This document shows, piece by piece, positions 1-7,054 of a stretch of DNA of 17,025 nt. This stretch comes from Sulfurimonas sp. (GTDB taxonomy: Bacteria; Campylobacterota; Campylobacteria; Campylobacterales; Sulfurimonadaceae). Position 1 is the first letter of the stretch, and each line of letters starts with the position of its first letter. The notes under the pieces were generated by a model, which did no database searches, had not been told where the DNA came from, and worked only from the letters and a program-made list of their open reading frames with translations. The stretch lies in the NCBI GenBank assembly GCA_021648465.1, contig JAKISR010000042.1, forward strand, positions 1 through 17,025, in the 5' to 3' direction. The position numbers and the translations under genes were made by a program.

Positions 1-108
1 GGGCATAAGTTGTTTAATTAAAGAGCTTAAAGCTCCATCTTTACCACCGATACTTTTACCGGCTTTCATATCATGAGTAAACTGCTCTACATCTATTTCT
101 ATCTTCAT
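1..108 (-). CDS. IS256-family (mutator) transposase, N-terminal fragment cut by the window edge
   Basis: The minus strand from 108 is open to the edge of the window (36 codons). The product begins MKIEIDVEQFTHDMKAGKSI and continues GGKDGALSSLIKQLMP. A DVEQ...KAGKSIGGKDGAL..LIKQL pattern is typical of the N-terminus of IS256/mutator transposases, which excise and integrate the element with a DDE catalytic domain lying further downstream, outside this window. The ATG is preceded by AAGGAA at a suitable distance, which supports this start. Whether the full transposase is intact cannot be judged. The gene is too short here to exclude a pseudogene copy. Confidence 0.78.
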   Translation of the reverse strand, partial: MKIEIDVEQFTHDMKAGKSIGGKDGALSSLIKQLMP

Positions 109-144
109 CTGTGTTTCCTTGGGTATTTGTTATTTTACCTGATT

Positions 145-167
145 GACACAGATTTTTGAACAGTCCC
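145..167 (-). repeat. Terminal inverted repeat of the IS256-family element
   Basis: On the minus strand the segment reads GGGACTGTTCAAAAATCTG followed by TGTC. It lies just upstream of the transposase leader. The GACTGT..AAAAATCTGTGTC form is what IS256-family elements commonly carry at their tips. The partner repeat is not in the window, so its extent is estimated. Confidence 0.65.
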
Positions 168-221
168 ACCATATTTAAGGTATATTTATCAAACTTACTT
201 TATGGAACAACGAATAAAGCA

Positions 222-1037
222 TTATATTTTTGCGATTGTATCTCCATATTTAACATTATCCCCTGCTTTTATATGTAACTCTAAAAAATCTTTTTCAGCT
301 AAGATAATAATAGTTGAACCCATCTCAAAACATCCAAAGTCATCACCTTTGTTGAGATGTAGATCATCATAGTTATAAACACTACTATTAGCTGCATCAG
401 CATTAGTCTTGATTTTTGGTTCAAAACCAACTTGCATAACACCAACATTAAGAGCACTCACAAGAACCATAAAAAATCTTTTTTTAGATATTGTCTCACA
501 ATGCAAGACTACTCTCTCGTTTTCTATAAAAAGGTTTATTTTTCTTTTAAGTGATGGAACATTTACTGGGTAAAATCTTCCGGGTATGTGTACTACTTTT
601 AAAACTTTCAAATTTATTGGCATATGGTAGCGATGATAATCTTTTGGAGATAAATAAAAATTTATAAAAGTTCCATTATGTACTATGTTTTTTTCTTTTT
701 GTGTAAACTCAGCACCTATGAAGTCATCACTTTTATATCTCATACCTTTTATCTGAAGTGCGTATTCACTATCTAAATCTCCACACTCAGATATCCACGA
801 ATCACAAGGTGAAATAAAATCATTTGCATCTAAAGAATAACTTCTATCCTCTTTTAACTTTCTTGTGAAAAGAGCATTTAGACTGCTATAAGTCTTAGGA
901 GAGTGAAACTCACTCATATCCAATCCCATCAACTTAACGTAGCCATTGTTAATAAAATTTTGAATCGGCTTTGAAAACTTTTTATTTGCAAATTTTGCGA
1001 AAGCTTGTGAAATTGCTGAAGTTATGTGTCTACTCAT
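222..1037 (-). CDS. psd: Phosphatidylserine decarboxylase proenzyme
   Basis: Psd decarboxylates phosphatidylserine to phosphatidylethanolamine at the inner membrane, the last step of PE synthesis. The 271-residue product has the family's self-processing site GST at 240-242, where cleavage before Ser241 would generate the pyruvoyl cofactor. It also has the other catalytic positions: Asp79 in SPCDS, and His135/His138 in YHRYHMP, corresponding to the Asp-His-Ser triad of E. coli Psd. The residue before GST is Met rather than the usual Leu, a mild variation. The ATG at 1037 lies 9 bp after the truD stop and is preceded by AGGA, which overlaps that stop, so translation is probably coupled to truD. 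The IS256 element lies immediately downstream; in Helicobacter pylori this position is occupied by nadA. The C-terminus is intact. Confidence 0.95.
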   Translation of the reverse strand: MSRHITSAISQAFAKFANKKFSKPIQNFINNGYVKLMGLDMSEFHSPKTYSSLNALFTRKLKEDRSYSLDANDFISPCDSWISECGDLDSEYALQIKGMRYKSDDFIGAEFTQKEKNIVHNGTFINFYLSPKDYHRYHMPINLKVLKVVHIPGRFYPVNVPSLKRKINLFIENERVVLHCETISKKRFFMVLVSALNVGVMQVGFEPKIKTNADAANSSVYNYDDLHLNKGDDFGCFEMGSTIIILAEKDFLELHIKAGDNVKYGDTIAKI

Positions 1038-1046
1038 CTATTTATC

Positions 1047-2123
1047 CTAATTATTTATTTTTCGTTTTGCTATCTCTTCTATAAGAACTGTTGCATAAGA
1101 ACCTTTTGGAAGTGAAAAGTTTAGTTCATAATGAGCTTCATCTTGTTTAAATCTACCTTCAATATTTTCAGGAAACACCCAAGCATATCTTCTTGCTCCA
1201 TCAGCATTTATCTCATCGTCATACTCTTTTTCAACTATCCAAGCACTATCAGTCGCTGTTCTAACTTTTTTTCCACATAGTAATCCAGTTGGGGAGATTC
1301 CTCTATCATTAAACCTCAAAACATCCTCTTCGCTACCATCAAAATCAAAAAGTCTGCCATGAGGATAATGCTCCATAATATCACCATTCATAAGCTTAAA
1401 AGGGTGTTTTTGTAGCTTCATTTTTTTTAGCTCATTATTAGACATATTTAAAAGTGATTCTAACTCTTTAACTTCAAAATTTTGAACAAGAATATTAATC
1501 TCTAATCTTCTGCTTAGCCATAAATTAAATAAATGACTTTGATAAGCATTAATAAGTAATCTTTTTATTTTTGGGTTACGCTCTTTTTTTTCACCTTTTG
1601 CAATTTTTTCACCATTTATATGATTATTACCATCATTCCCAAAACGTTGATAACCAAAAAAGTTTGGCATTCCAAAATTAGAGATACTTTTAAGTGCTTC
1701 ATCAATCTTTTGTGCAGAAGTTGGATTTACTTTTTTAAGTTTTATAAAAAATCTATTGCCTTTTAAGTGTCCGATTTTTAGTTTATTAACATGATAAGTT
1801 TTTGATAATATTTTAACACCTTCATGAGAAAAAATTTCCATTTTTTGCTCATATTGTTTGTGCAATGAAATGTACTGCTTTGTCATCGCATGTTTATCTT
1901 TTAAACCAGCATAACCTATCTCTTTATTTTTAATTCCTAAATATTTAGCAATTATGCTTACCAACTCCAGCGTTGATAAGTTTTTTTTTCTAACTAATAA
2001 AACTAAATGCTCACCCTCTCCTGAAAACTCATATAAGGGTAACTCCTCAACAACAAAATCTCTTGGTGTTTGTCTAAAATGAAAATCAATAGCAGAGTGC
2101 TTTAGTGAATAAAATCTATCCAT
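1047..2123 (-). CDS. truD: tRNA pseudouridine(13) synthase TruD
   Basis: TruD isomerises uridine 13 of tRNA(Glu) to pseudouridine. The 358-residue length is close to that of E. coli TruD (349). The catalytic motif is clear: YAGLKDKHAMTKQ at residues 71-83, with Asp76 as the nucleophile. The N-terminal DFVVEELPLYEFSGEGEHL segment and the KGNRFFIKLK segment are also typical of TruD. A lysine- and asparagine-rich middle section with FGYQRFG precedes the family's insertion (TRUD) domain. The start at 2123 lies 19 bp after thiL, with TAGGA upstream. The thiL-truD pairing is the same as in Campylobacter jejuni and supports a conserved Campylobacterota cluster. The functional link between the neighbours is not obvious and they probably just share transcription. 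Confidence 0.95.
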   Translation of the reverse strand: MDRFYSLKHSAIDFHFRQTPRDFVVEELPLYEFSGEGEHLVLLVRKKNLSTLELVSIIAKYLGIKNKEIGYAGLKDKHAMTKQYISLHKQYEQKMEIFSHEGVKILSKTYHVNKLKIGHLKGNRFFIKLKKVNPTSAQKIDEALKSISNFGMPNFFGYQRFGNDGNNHINGEKIAKGEKKERNPKIKRLLINAYQSHLFNLWLSRRLEINILVQNFEVKELESLLNMSNNELKKMKLQKHPFKLMNGDIMEHYPHGRLFDFDGSEEDVLRFNDRGISPTGLLCGKKVRTATDSAWIVEKEYDDEINADGARRYAWVFPENIEGRFKQDEAHYELNFSLPKGSYATVLIEEIAKRKINN

Positions 2124-2142
2124 ATAATTATAATCCTATTAT

Positions 2143-2961
2143 TTAAAAATGATGTGCTTTACATCTATTTGTATATTTATTTCTACTGCTTGTAGCAAAA
2201 ATATTAAGTGGAGTTCTGCTTTGAGCTGCTCGTCTTAAAACAGCTTTTTTATATCTTTTATCAAAAGCCACTAACATTTCATACTCTTCACCACTACACC
2301 CTATGTCTTTAGAAATATAAGTACTGAATTTAAATCCTACTCTATTTATAGATGATAATTTTTGCAAATCACAAAAAAGACCATCAGATATATCCATACC
2401 AGAACTTAGATATCGTTGTGATAGTGATATAAATTTATCTCTTAATTTAATATCAACAAATTTAGATTTTTTATGAATTTTGCCCAAATTTATAAGTTTT
2501 TTTAAATCTTTTTTACTTTTTCCCAACTCACCTGTATATGCAAGTAAATAGTTTTCTTTTATCTTTGTTCTATAAAGTGCTTTAGAGGTATGTGAAACTA
2601 TTGTAATTGTAATATCAAGTTTTGTATTACTTATTGTATCACCACCAATTATCTCAACCCCATATTTTTTTGCACAATCTTCAAAACCTTGTACTAAATC
2701 TTTCATCTGATTTTTTGTTATATCTTTTGGCATTGCTACACTTAAAAGTGCATATTTTGGTTTAGCATTCATAGCAATAGCATCTGAAATATTAATTGAC
2801 ATAGCTTTTGATGCTATTTGATAGTGGTTCATCCATTTTTTTTTAAAATGAACATTTTCAAAAAAAGCATCTTTGGAATATACAGAGTCTTTTATAACTG
2901 CACCATCATCACCAATATTACTATTTTTAAATTGTGATATAAAATAATTTTCTAAATTCAA
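2143..2961 (-). CDS. thiL: Thiamine-monophosphate kinase ThiL, TTG start
   Basis: ThiL phosphorylates thiamine monophosphate to thiamine pyrophosphate using ATP. The 272-residue protein shows the family signatures in order: IGDDGAV at 16-22, the acidic metal site in SINISDAIAMNA at 56-66, IGGDT at 105-109 and GMDISDGL at 188-195. It is shorter than E. coli ThiL (325 residues), with the C-terminal half reduced and ending in a Cys/His-containing KCKAHHF-like tail (RCKAHHF here). The start is a TTG. An in-frame stop three codons further upstream leaves no ATG choice, and the Shine-Dalgarno (AAGAAG) is weak, so translation may be modest. It is the first gene of the minus-strand thiL-truD-psd cluster. 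The CTTAA repeats in the divergent spacer lie directly upstream. Confidence 0.92.
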   Translation of the reverse strand: MNLENYFISQFKNSNIGDDGAVIKDSVYSKDAFFENVHFKKKWMNHYQIASKAMSINISDAIAMNAKPKYALLSVAMPKDITKNQMKDLVQGFEDCAKKYGVEIIGGDTISNTKLDITITIVSHTSKALYRTKIKENYLLAYTGELGKSKKDLKKLINLGKIHKKSKFVDIKLRDKFISLSQRYLSSGMDISDGLFCDLQKLSSINRVGFKFSTYISKDIGCSGEEYEMLVAFDKRYKKAVLRRAAQSRTPLNIFATSSRNKYTNRCKAHHF

Positions 2962-3051
2962 TAAAGCTTCTTAAGATGGCTTAAGTTAGTCTTAACACCA
3001 ATATATATAAAATAACAATCATATTATATCATTTATTAGGAAAACTGTCGC
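2962..3051. promoter_or_regulatory. Divergent spacer with phased CTTAA repeats (thiL / GGDEF-like gene)
   Basis: This 90-bp spacer must hold the start signals for thiL (minus) and for the GGDEF-like gene (plus). Three CTTAA units begin at 2970, 2980 and 2991, spaced 10 and 11 bp, so they lie on one face of the helix. The first two form CTTAAG-ATGG-CTTAAG, which is also an inverted repeat. They lie 9-34 bp upstream of the thiL TTG. On the plus side an AT-rich tract (TATATATAAAATAA around 3002-3015 and ATATTATATC at 3021-3030) could supply the -10 of the GGDEF-like gene, whose ribosome site is AGGAAAA at 3038-3044. No clear -35 is visible, and the regulator is unknown. Confidence 0.4.
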
Positions 3052-4248
3052 ATGAAACACTCCATAAAAAAAATATTTAGCAACTTGTCTCTACTTCTTT
3101 TACTAGCGGCAGTTTTTGCTGGACTTGGTGCGCTTTTATCGTTTGAACATACTAATTCATATATAAAAATTGATAATCTTAATGATCAAAAAAGGATTAT
3201 TTCTAATCTTAGAAAATTATCAACAAATGATTCTGAATTAATACTAATACAACTTACAGGCAATGGTACTCAACTTCATTATGAAATAGGAAAATTAAAA
3301 ACTTTATACAAGTATAATTTTATGGAAAAATACATATTATCAAACTCTAAAGAGTACTTAGGTGATTTAAATAAACTAAGCTCACTTACAACAAAATTTA
3401 ATACCAAGGCTCTTGCATATTACAAAAATAAAGATAAAAAAGAGATCAAGAAAAAAGAGTTTGAAACAAGTTTTTATAACTTAAATAAGCAACTGAATTT
3501 AATTATCTTTAAAAGTATAGAGTATAATAAAATTAAACATAACATCCATAATAAGATAACTTTTATTGCCTTTATTGTAATTTTATTAATAGCGATGTGG
3601 TATAGAAAAAGACTTGCTTTAATATATGAAGATTTGTTATTTTTATACAATATTGACAAAAAAAACCATACTACTTTTTCTGAAGAGATAGATGCAATTG
3701 CTCTAAGGATGAAAAGAAAAGTTGTAACATCTGATAACCCAACAATGCTTGATCCTATCACAGGAATTAATAATTTAAAAGGTTTAATTAATTCATATGG
3801 AGAGAAAAAATCTCTAAAAGAGAGTAATTTTACATCAGTAACAACACTTGAAATAGAAAATTTTTCAAAATCCAATAGAGTATATTCACAAGAATTCACG
3901 CAAAGCATACTAAAAAAAGTTGCATTTACCATGTCTCTACATGAACAATCTGCTGATGTAATAGCAAGAACAGACTATAATCAATTTACAGTTATTTTAT
4001 CAAGACCTTCAAAAGAGCAATCATTTAAAGATATAGATATTATCCGTCAAAGCATTAATGAATTAAAGTTAAAATCTTCCCAAACAGGACCTATAACTAT
4101 AACTATAAGTGGCGGATTAATTATTAAACCTAATAATATGTCATTAGATGAAGCACTTAGAAAGTCAAAAAAAGTTTTATTATTCTCTAAAAAAAATGAT
4201 TCAAATAAAATTTCTCAAATTAGAGACTTAGCAGAAGATGAATTATAG
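3052..4248 (+). CDS. Membrane-anchored sensor protein with a degenerate GGDEF domain
   Basis: This is a 398-residue two-helix membrane protein. A hydrophobic segment at about 9-30 and a second at about 169-184 enclose a mostly helical, lysine-rich periplasmic region of about 140 residues. The cytoplasmic part starts near 185. It contains DPITGINNLKGL at 234-245, matching the opening D-LTG-N of diguanylate cyclase domains, and later TITISGGL at 349-356, matching the T.S.G stretch. The catalytic GGDEF loop is replaced by TDYNQF at 307-312, and the acidic metal motif is changed to LEIENF at 266-271. Cyclic-di-GMP synthesis is therefore unlikely. A role as a ligand-responsive or protein-interaction module is inferred. 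It is transcribed away from thiL and sits 92 bp before sdhA, with no evident functional tie to either. Confidence 0.75.
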   Translation: MKHSIKKIFSNLSLLLLLAAVFAGLGALLSFEHTNSYIKIDNLNDQKRIISNLRKLSTNDSELILIQLTGNGTQLHYEIGKLKTLYKYNFMEKYILSNSKEYLGDLNKLSSLTTKFNTKALAYYKNKDKKEIKKKEFETSFYNLNKQLNLIIFKSIEYNKIKHNIHNKITFIAFIVILLIAMWYRKRLALIYEDLLFLYNIDKKNHTTFSEEIDAIALRMKRKVVTSDNPTMLDPITGINNLKGLINSYGEKKSLKESNFTSVTTLEIENFSKSNRVYSQEFTQSILKKVAFTMSLHEQSADVIARTDYNQFTVILSRPSKEQSFKDIDIIRQSINELKLKSSQTGPITITISGGLIIKPNNMSLDEALRKSKKVLLFSKKNDSNKISQIRDLAEDEL

Positions 4249-4273
4249 GGAATATTCGTGAGTTTTTTTAGAT

Positions 4274-4335
4274 TAAGCAAAGGCTTAGGACTGTATAATC
4301 TTGTCTTATTTAAGTTTTAATCAATATAAAGGAAA
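4274..4335 (+). promoter_or_regulatory. Putative sdhABE promoter, inverted repeat and ribosome site
   Basis: A TATAAT -10 box lies at 4294-4299. Where the -35 and spacer would be (4274-4287) is a perfect inverted repeat, TAAGC-AAAG-GCTTA, placed where an operator would act. It has no following T-run, so it does not look like a terminator of the upstream gene. AAAGGAAA at 4328-4335 is a strong Shine-Dalgarno for the ATG at 4341. The operator role is an inference. Confidence 0.5.
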
Positions 4336-4340
4336 TCTAA

Positions 4341-6053
4341 ATGAGTATCTCTATTTATACATATGATGCCATTATTGTTGGATCTGGGCTTGCTGGCTGT
4401 GCCGCTGCTAGAGAGTTACAAAATGCTGGTAAAAAAGTTGCTGTAATAACAAAACTTCATCCTCTTAGGAGTCACTCTGGTGCTGCTCAAGGTGGAGTAA
4501 ATGCTGCTTTTAGTGATGAAGATAGTGTGGAACTTCATGAATACGACACTGTGAAAGGATCTGATTATTTAGCTGACCAAGATGCTGTTGAATTTTTATG
4601 TAAAAATGCTCCAGAGACTATTCGCTGGATTGAGAAAATGGGAGCTGCTTTTAGTAGAACTCCTGATGGGAAAATTGCTCAAAGACCATTTGGAGGACAA
4701 TCATCTCCTCGTGCATGTTATGCAAAAGACAGAACTGGACTAACACTTTTACAAACTATTTATGAACAAGCTTACCGTGTTGGTGTAAAATTTTGGGATG
4801 AGTGGTATGTTGCTGATTTAATCTATAAAGATGGCAAAGTATCTGGTGTTATTGCTTTTAATATTCGTGATATGGAAATGGCAATATTTAATTCAAAATC
4901 TGTAATGTTTGCAACTGGTGGTTATGCAAGATCATTTAAAATTAACTCAAATGCACATGCAAATACTGGTGATGGACTATCTATTGTAGCAAGACATGGT
5001 CTTCCATTAGAAGACATGGAATTTGTACAATTTCATCCATCTGGTTTATCTGGAAATGGTGTTTTAATATCTGAAGCTGCTCGTGGTGAAGGTGGAAAAC
5101 TTTTCAACTCTGAGGGTGAAAGATTTATGGAGAGATATGCTCCAAACGCACTAGAATTAGCTTCGCGTGATGTTGTATCTCGTGCAATTCTTAACGAAAT
5201 TAGAGAGGGTCGTGGCGTTGGACCTAGAAAAGATGCTGTTTTTATAGATGTAACTCATCTTGGAAAAGATTTAATTATGGAGAGATTACCTGAACTTCGT
5301 GAATTAGCTATAACTTTCTTAGGTTTAGATATGATTAAAGAACCTATTCTTATCTCTGCAACTGCACACTACTCTATGGGTGGTATTCCTGTAAATATTG
5401 CAGGAAATGTTCGTAAAAATAATACAGAATTTGTTGAAGGTTTTTATGCTGCTGGTGAGTGTTCATGTGTATCGGTTCACGGTGCAAATCGTCTTGGTGC
5501 AAACTCAGTTCTTGAAGCTCTACTTTTTGGTCGTTATGTTGGCAAAACAATGGTTAAAGAGGTCGATAATATTGAGCTACGCGTTGCAACTAAAGAAGAC
5601 GCAAATACCGCTTTAGCTGAGATTGACTTTATGTTAAATAACAATGGTAATGAAACTGTTCCTGTACTAAGAGAAGAACTACAGCAATGCATGACAGCAA
5701 ATGCAGGTGCATTTAGAACAAATGATACTTTAGAAATTGCTGTGGCAAAAGTAAAAGAACTTAGAAAAAGATTTAGAAATATTCGTATAAAAGATAAATC
5801 AAATATATTTAATACTGAACTTCAAGAAGCTATAGAATTTGGTCATATGATTGATTACTCTAGATTTATTGTTGAGAGTGCAATTGCTAGAAAAGAGAGT
5901 CGTGGTGCTCACTTTAGAGAAGATTTTGATACTCGTGATGATGAAAATTTTCTTAAACATACAATGGGTTATATGAATGATAATGGTGATATCTCACTTG
6001 ATTACATGGATGTCACACTTGGCAAGCATGAGCTTAAAGCTAGAACATACTAA
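4341..6053 (+). CDS. sdhA: Succinate dehydrogenase / fumarate reductase flavoprotein subunit, type E complex
   Basis: This is the catalytic subunit that interconverts succinate and fumarate on a covalently bound FAD. In the 570-residue chain, the dinucleotide-binding GSGLAGCAAA lies at 14-23 and His45 of LRSHSGAAQGG is the expected FAD attachment site. FHPSG at 231-235, Arg281 in DVVSRAI, His343 in TAHYSMGG and Arg384 in HGANRLGANS are the usual active-site residues (compare His232, Arg287, His355 and Arg390 of E. coli FrdA). There is no twin-arginine signal, so it should act in the cytoplasm, unlike the periplasmic MfrA of Campylobacter and Wolinella. The next two genes encode the iron-sulfur and CCG-domain subunits, 9 and 11 bp apart, so this is one operon. 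The direction of the reaction cannot be read from sequence; in a bacterium using the reductive TCA cycle it would be fumarate reduction. Confidence 0.93.
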   Translation: MSISIYTYDAIIVGSGLAGCAAARELQNAGKKVAVITKLHPLRSHSGAAQGGVNAAFSDEDSVELHEYDTVKGSDYLADQDAVEFLCKNAPETIRWIEKMGAAFSRTPDGKIAQRPFGGQSSPRACYAKDRTGLTLLQTIYEQAYRVGVKFWDEWYVADLIYKDGKVSGVIAFNIRDMEMAIFNSKSVMFATGGYARSFKINSNAHANTGDGLSIVARHGLPLEDMEFVQFHPSGLSGNGVLISEAARGEGGKLFNSEGERFMERYAPNALELASRDVVSRAILNEIREGRGVGPRKDAVFIDVTHLGKDLIMERLPELRELAITFLGLDMIKEPILISATAHYSMGGIPVNIAGNVRKNNTEFVEGFYAAGECSCVSVHGANRLGANSVLEALLFGRYVGKTMVKEVDNIELRVATKEDANTALAEIDFMLNNNGNETVPVLREELQQCMTANAGAFRTNDTLEIAVAKVKELRKRFRNIRIKDKSNIFNTELQEAIEFGHMIDYSRFIVESAIARKESRGAHFREDFDTRDDENFLKHTMGYMNDNGDISLDYMDVTLGKHELKARTY

Positions 6054-6062
6054 GGGGAACTT

Positions 6063-7043
6063 ATGAGTACAAGTACAGTAACTACACAAAAAGTAAACTT
6101 CAAAGTATTTCGTTTTAATGCAAATGAAGATTATCTTCCATATTATGAAAACTACAATATGGACGTTACTTCAGAAGAAGTAGTCTTAGATATATTAAAT
6201 AGAATTAAATGGGATCATGACGGTAGTTTTTCTTACCGTCGTAGTTGTCGTCATGGTATATGTGGAGCTTGTGCTATTAAAGTTAATGGTCGCTCAACAC
6301 TTGCTTGTAAAGAAAGCATGACAACTATGATTGAATACTTTGGAAATGATTTAACAATTGAGCCATTAAGTACAAAAAGAGCTGTAAAAGATATGATTAT
6401 CGATAAAGCAGATTTCTGGGAAAAACATGAAAGTGTAACTCCTTTTTTACAAGCAGATATAGATGAAGCACCAACATGTGAAAATATGGTATCTCCTTAT
6501 GATGCAGAAAAGTTAAATGAAGCTGACTTATGTATACAGTGTGGCGCATGTCATTATGCTTGTCCAGTTGTAGAAGTAAATGAAGATTTTTTTGGTCCTG
6601 CTGCATTTGCCGCTGCTTATCGTTTTGAATCAGATGTTCGCGATAATGACAACAATAAGAGACTAGTAGCTGTAAATGAAGAAAAGCAAGGGGTTTGGGA
6701 TTGTGTTAAGTGTTTTGAATGTGCTGAAGTATGTCCAAAAGATATTAATCCAATTGAAAAAATAACTTCACTACACCAAATGGCATTTACAAAAGGTGTT
6801 GCAAAAGACAATATTGCTACTCGTCATGCTGTTGGTTTCTTACATTCTATCGCTAAACGTGGTGTATTAGATGAAGGACAATTAGTACTTTACTCTGAGC
6901 GTGCAGGAATTATTAAACATATACCTGTTGCTCTTAAAATGTTTAAAAAAGGTAAAATTGCTATGCCTTGGAACATGCCAAAATCTGATAATCTTGATGA
7001 GATACAAAAACTTGTAAGATCATCATCAAATATAAAATTATAA
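6063..7043 (+). CDS. sdhB: Succinate dehydrogenase / fumarate reductase iron-sulfur subunit
   Basis: SdhB carries electrons between the flavin subunit and the quinone-side subunit. In this 326-residue protein the N-terminal ferredoxin fold binds a [2Fe-2S] cluster through Cys62, Cys67, Cys70 and Cys82 (SCRHGICGAC...C). The second domain has CIQCGACHYACP (Cys157, 160, 163, 167) for a [4Fe-4S] cluster. The third motif, CVKCFECAEVCPKDINP, has four cysteines (214, 217, 220, 224), where E. coli SdhB has a non-cysteine at the second position and holds a [3Fe-4S] cluster. A second [4Fe-4S] is therefore plausible, as described for the archaeal type E enzymes. The chain is longer at the C-terminus than E. 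coli SdhB. A strong GGGGA ribosome site lies in the 9-bp gap after sdhA. Confidence 0.94.
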   Translation: MSTSTVTTQKVNFKVFRFNANEDYLPYYENYNMDVTSEEVVLDILNRIKWDHDGSFSYRRSCRHGICGACAIKVNGRSTLACKESMTTMIEYFGNDLTIEPLSTKRAVKDMIIDKADFWEKHESVTPFLQADIDEAPTCENMVSPYDAEKLNEADLCIQCGACHYACPVVEVNEDFFGPAAFAAAYRFESDVRDNDNNKRLVAVNEEKQGVWDCVKCFECAEVCPKDINPIEKITSLHQMAFTKGVAKDNIATRHAVGFLHSIAKRGVLDEGQLVLYSERAGIIKHIPVALKMFKKGKIAMPWNMPKSDNLDEIQKLVRSSSNIKL

Positions 7044-7054
7044 GGAGTAGTAAC

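Larger units (their letters stand above)
1..167 (-). mobile_element. End of an IS256-family (mutator) insertion sequence, partial
   Basis: This is the transposase-proximal end of an insertion sequence whose remainder lies outside the window to the left. It holds the first 36 codons of an IS256-type transposase, a leader of about 36 bp, and an outer terminal repeat ending near position 167. Read on the minus strand the outer end begins GGGACTGTTCAAAAATCTG, which resembles IS256-family terminal inverted repeats. The element sits 54 bp beyond the psd stop codon and is oriented so that psd readthrough would enter the transposase. The 8-9 bp after the end (168-176, ACCATATTT) would be one copy of the target duplication. 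The partner copy is outside the window, so the exact boundary is an inference. Confidence 0.75.

Noticed and set aside
3474..3932. 152-codon open frame on the minus strand inside the GGDEF-like gene
   Set aside because: It is entirely antisense to a gene with recognisable domains, has no ribosome site and its sequence shows no family features; AT-rich DNA gives such shadows easily.
4274..4287. Inverted repeat considered as a terminator for the GGDEF-like gene
   Set aside because: The stem is only 5 bp and no T-run follows it on the plus strand; the T-run nearby precedes it. An operator near the sdhA -10 fits better.
4341..4420. Possible twin-arginine signal on SdhA, as in the periplasmic MfrA
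   Set aside because: The chain begins directly with the FAD-binding strand (YDAIIVGSGLAG at 8-19) and has no RR motif or hydrophobic leader.
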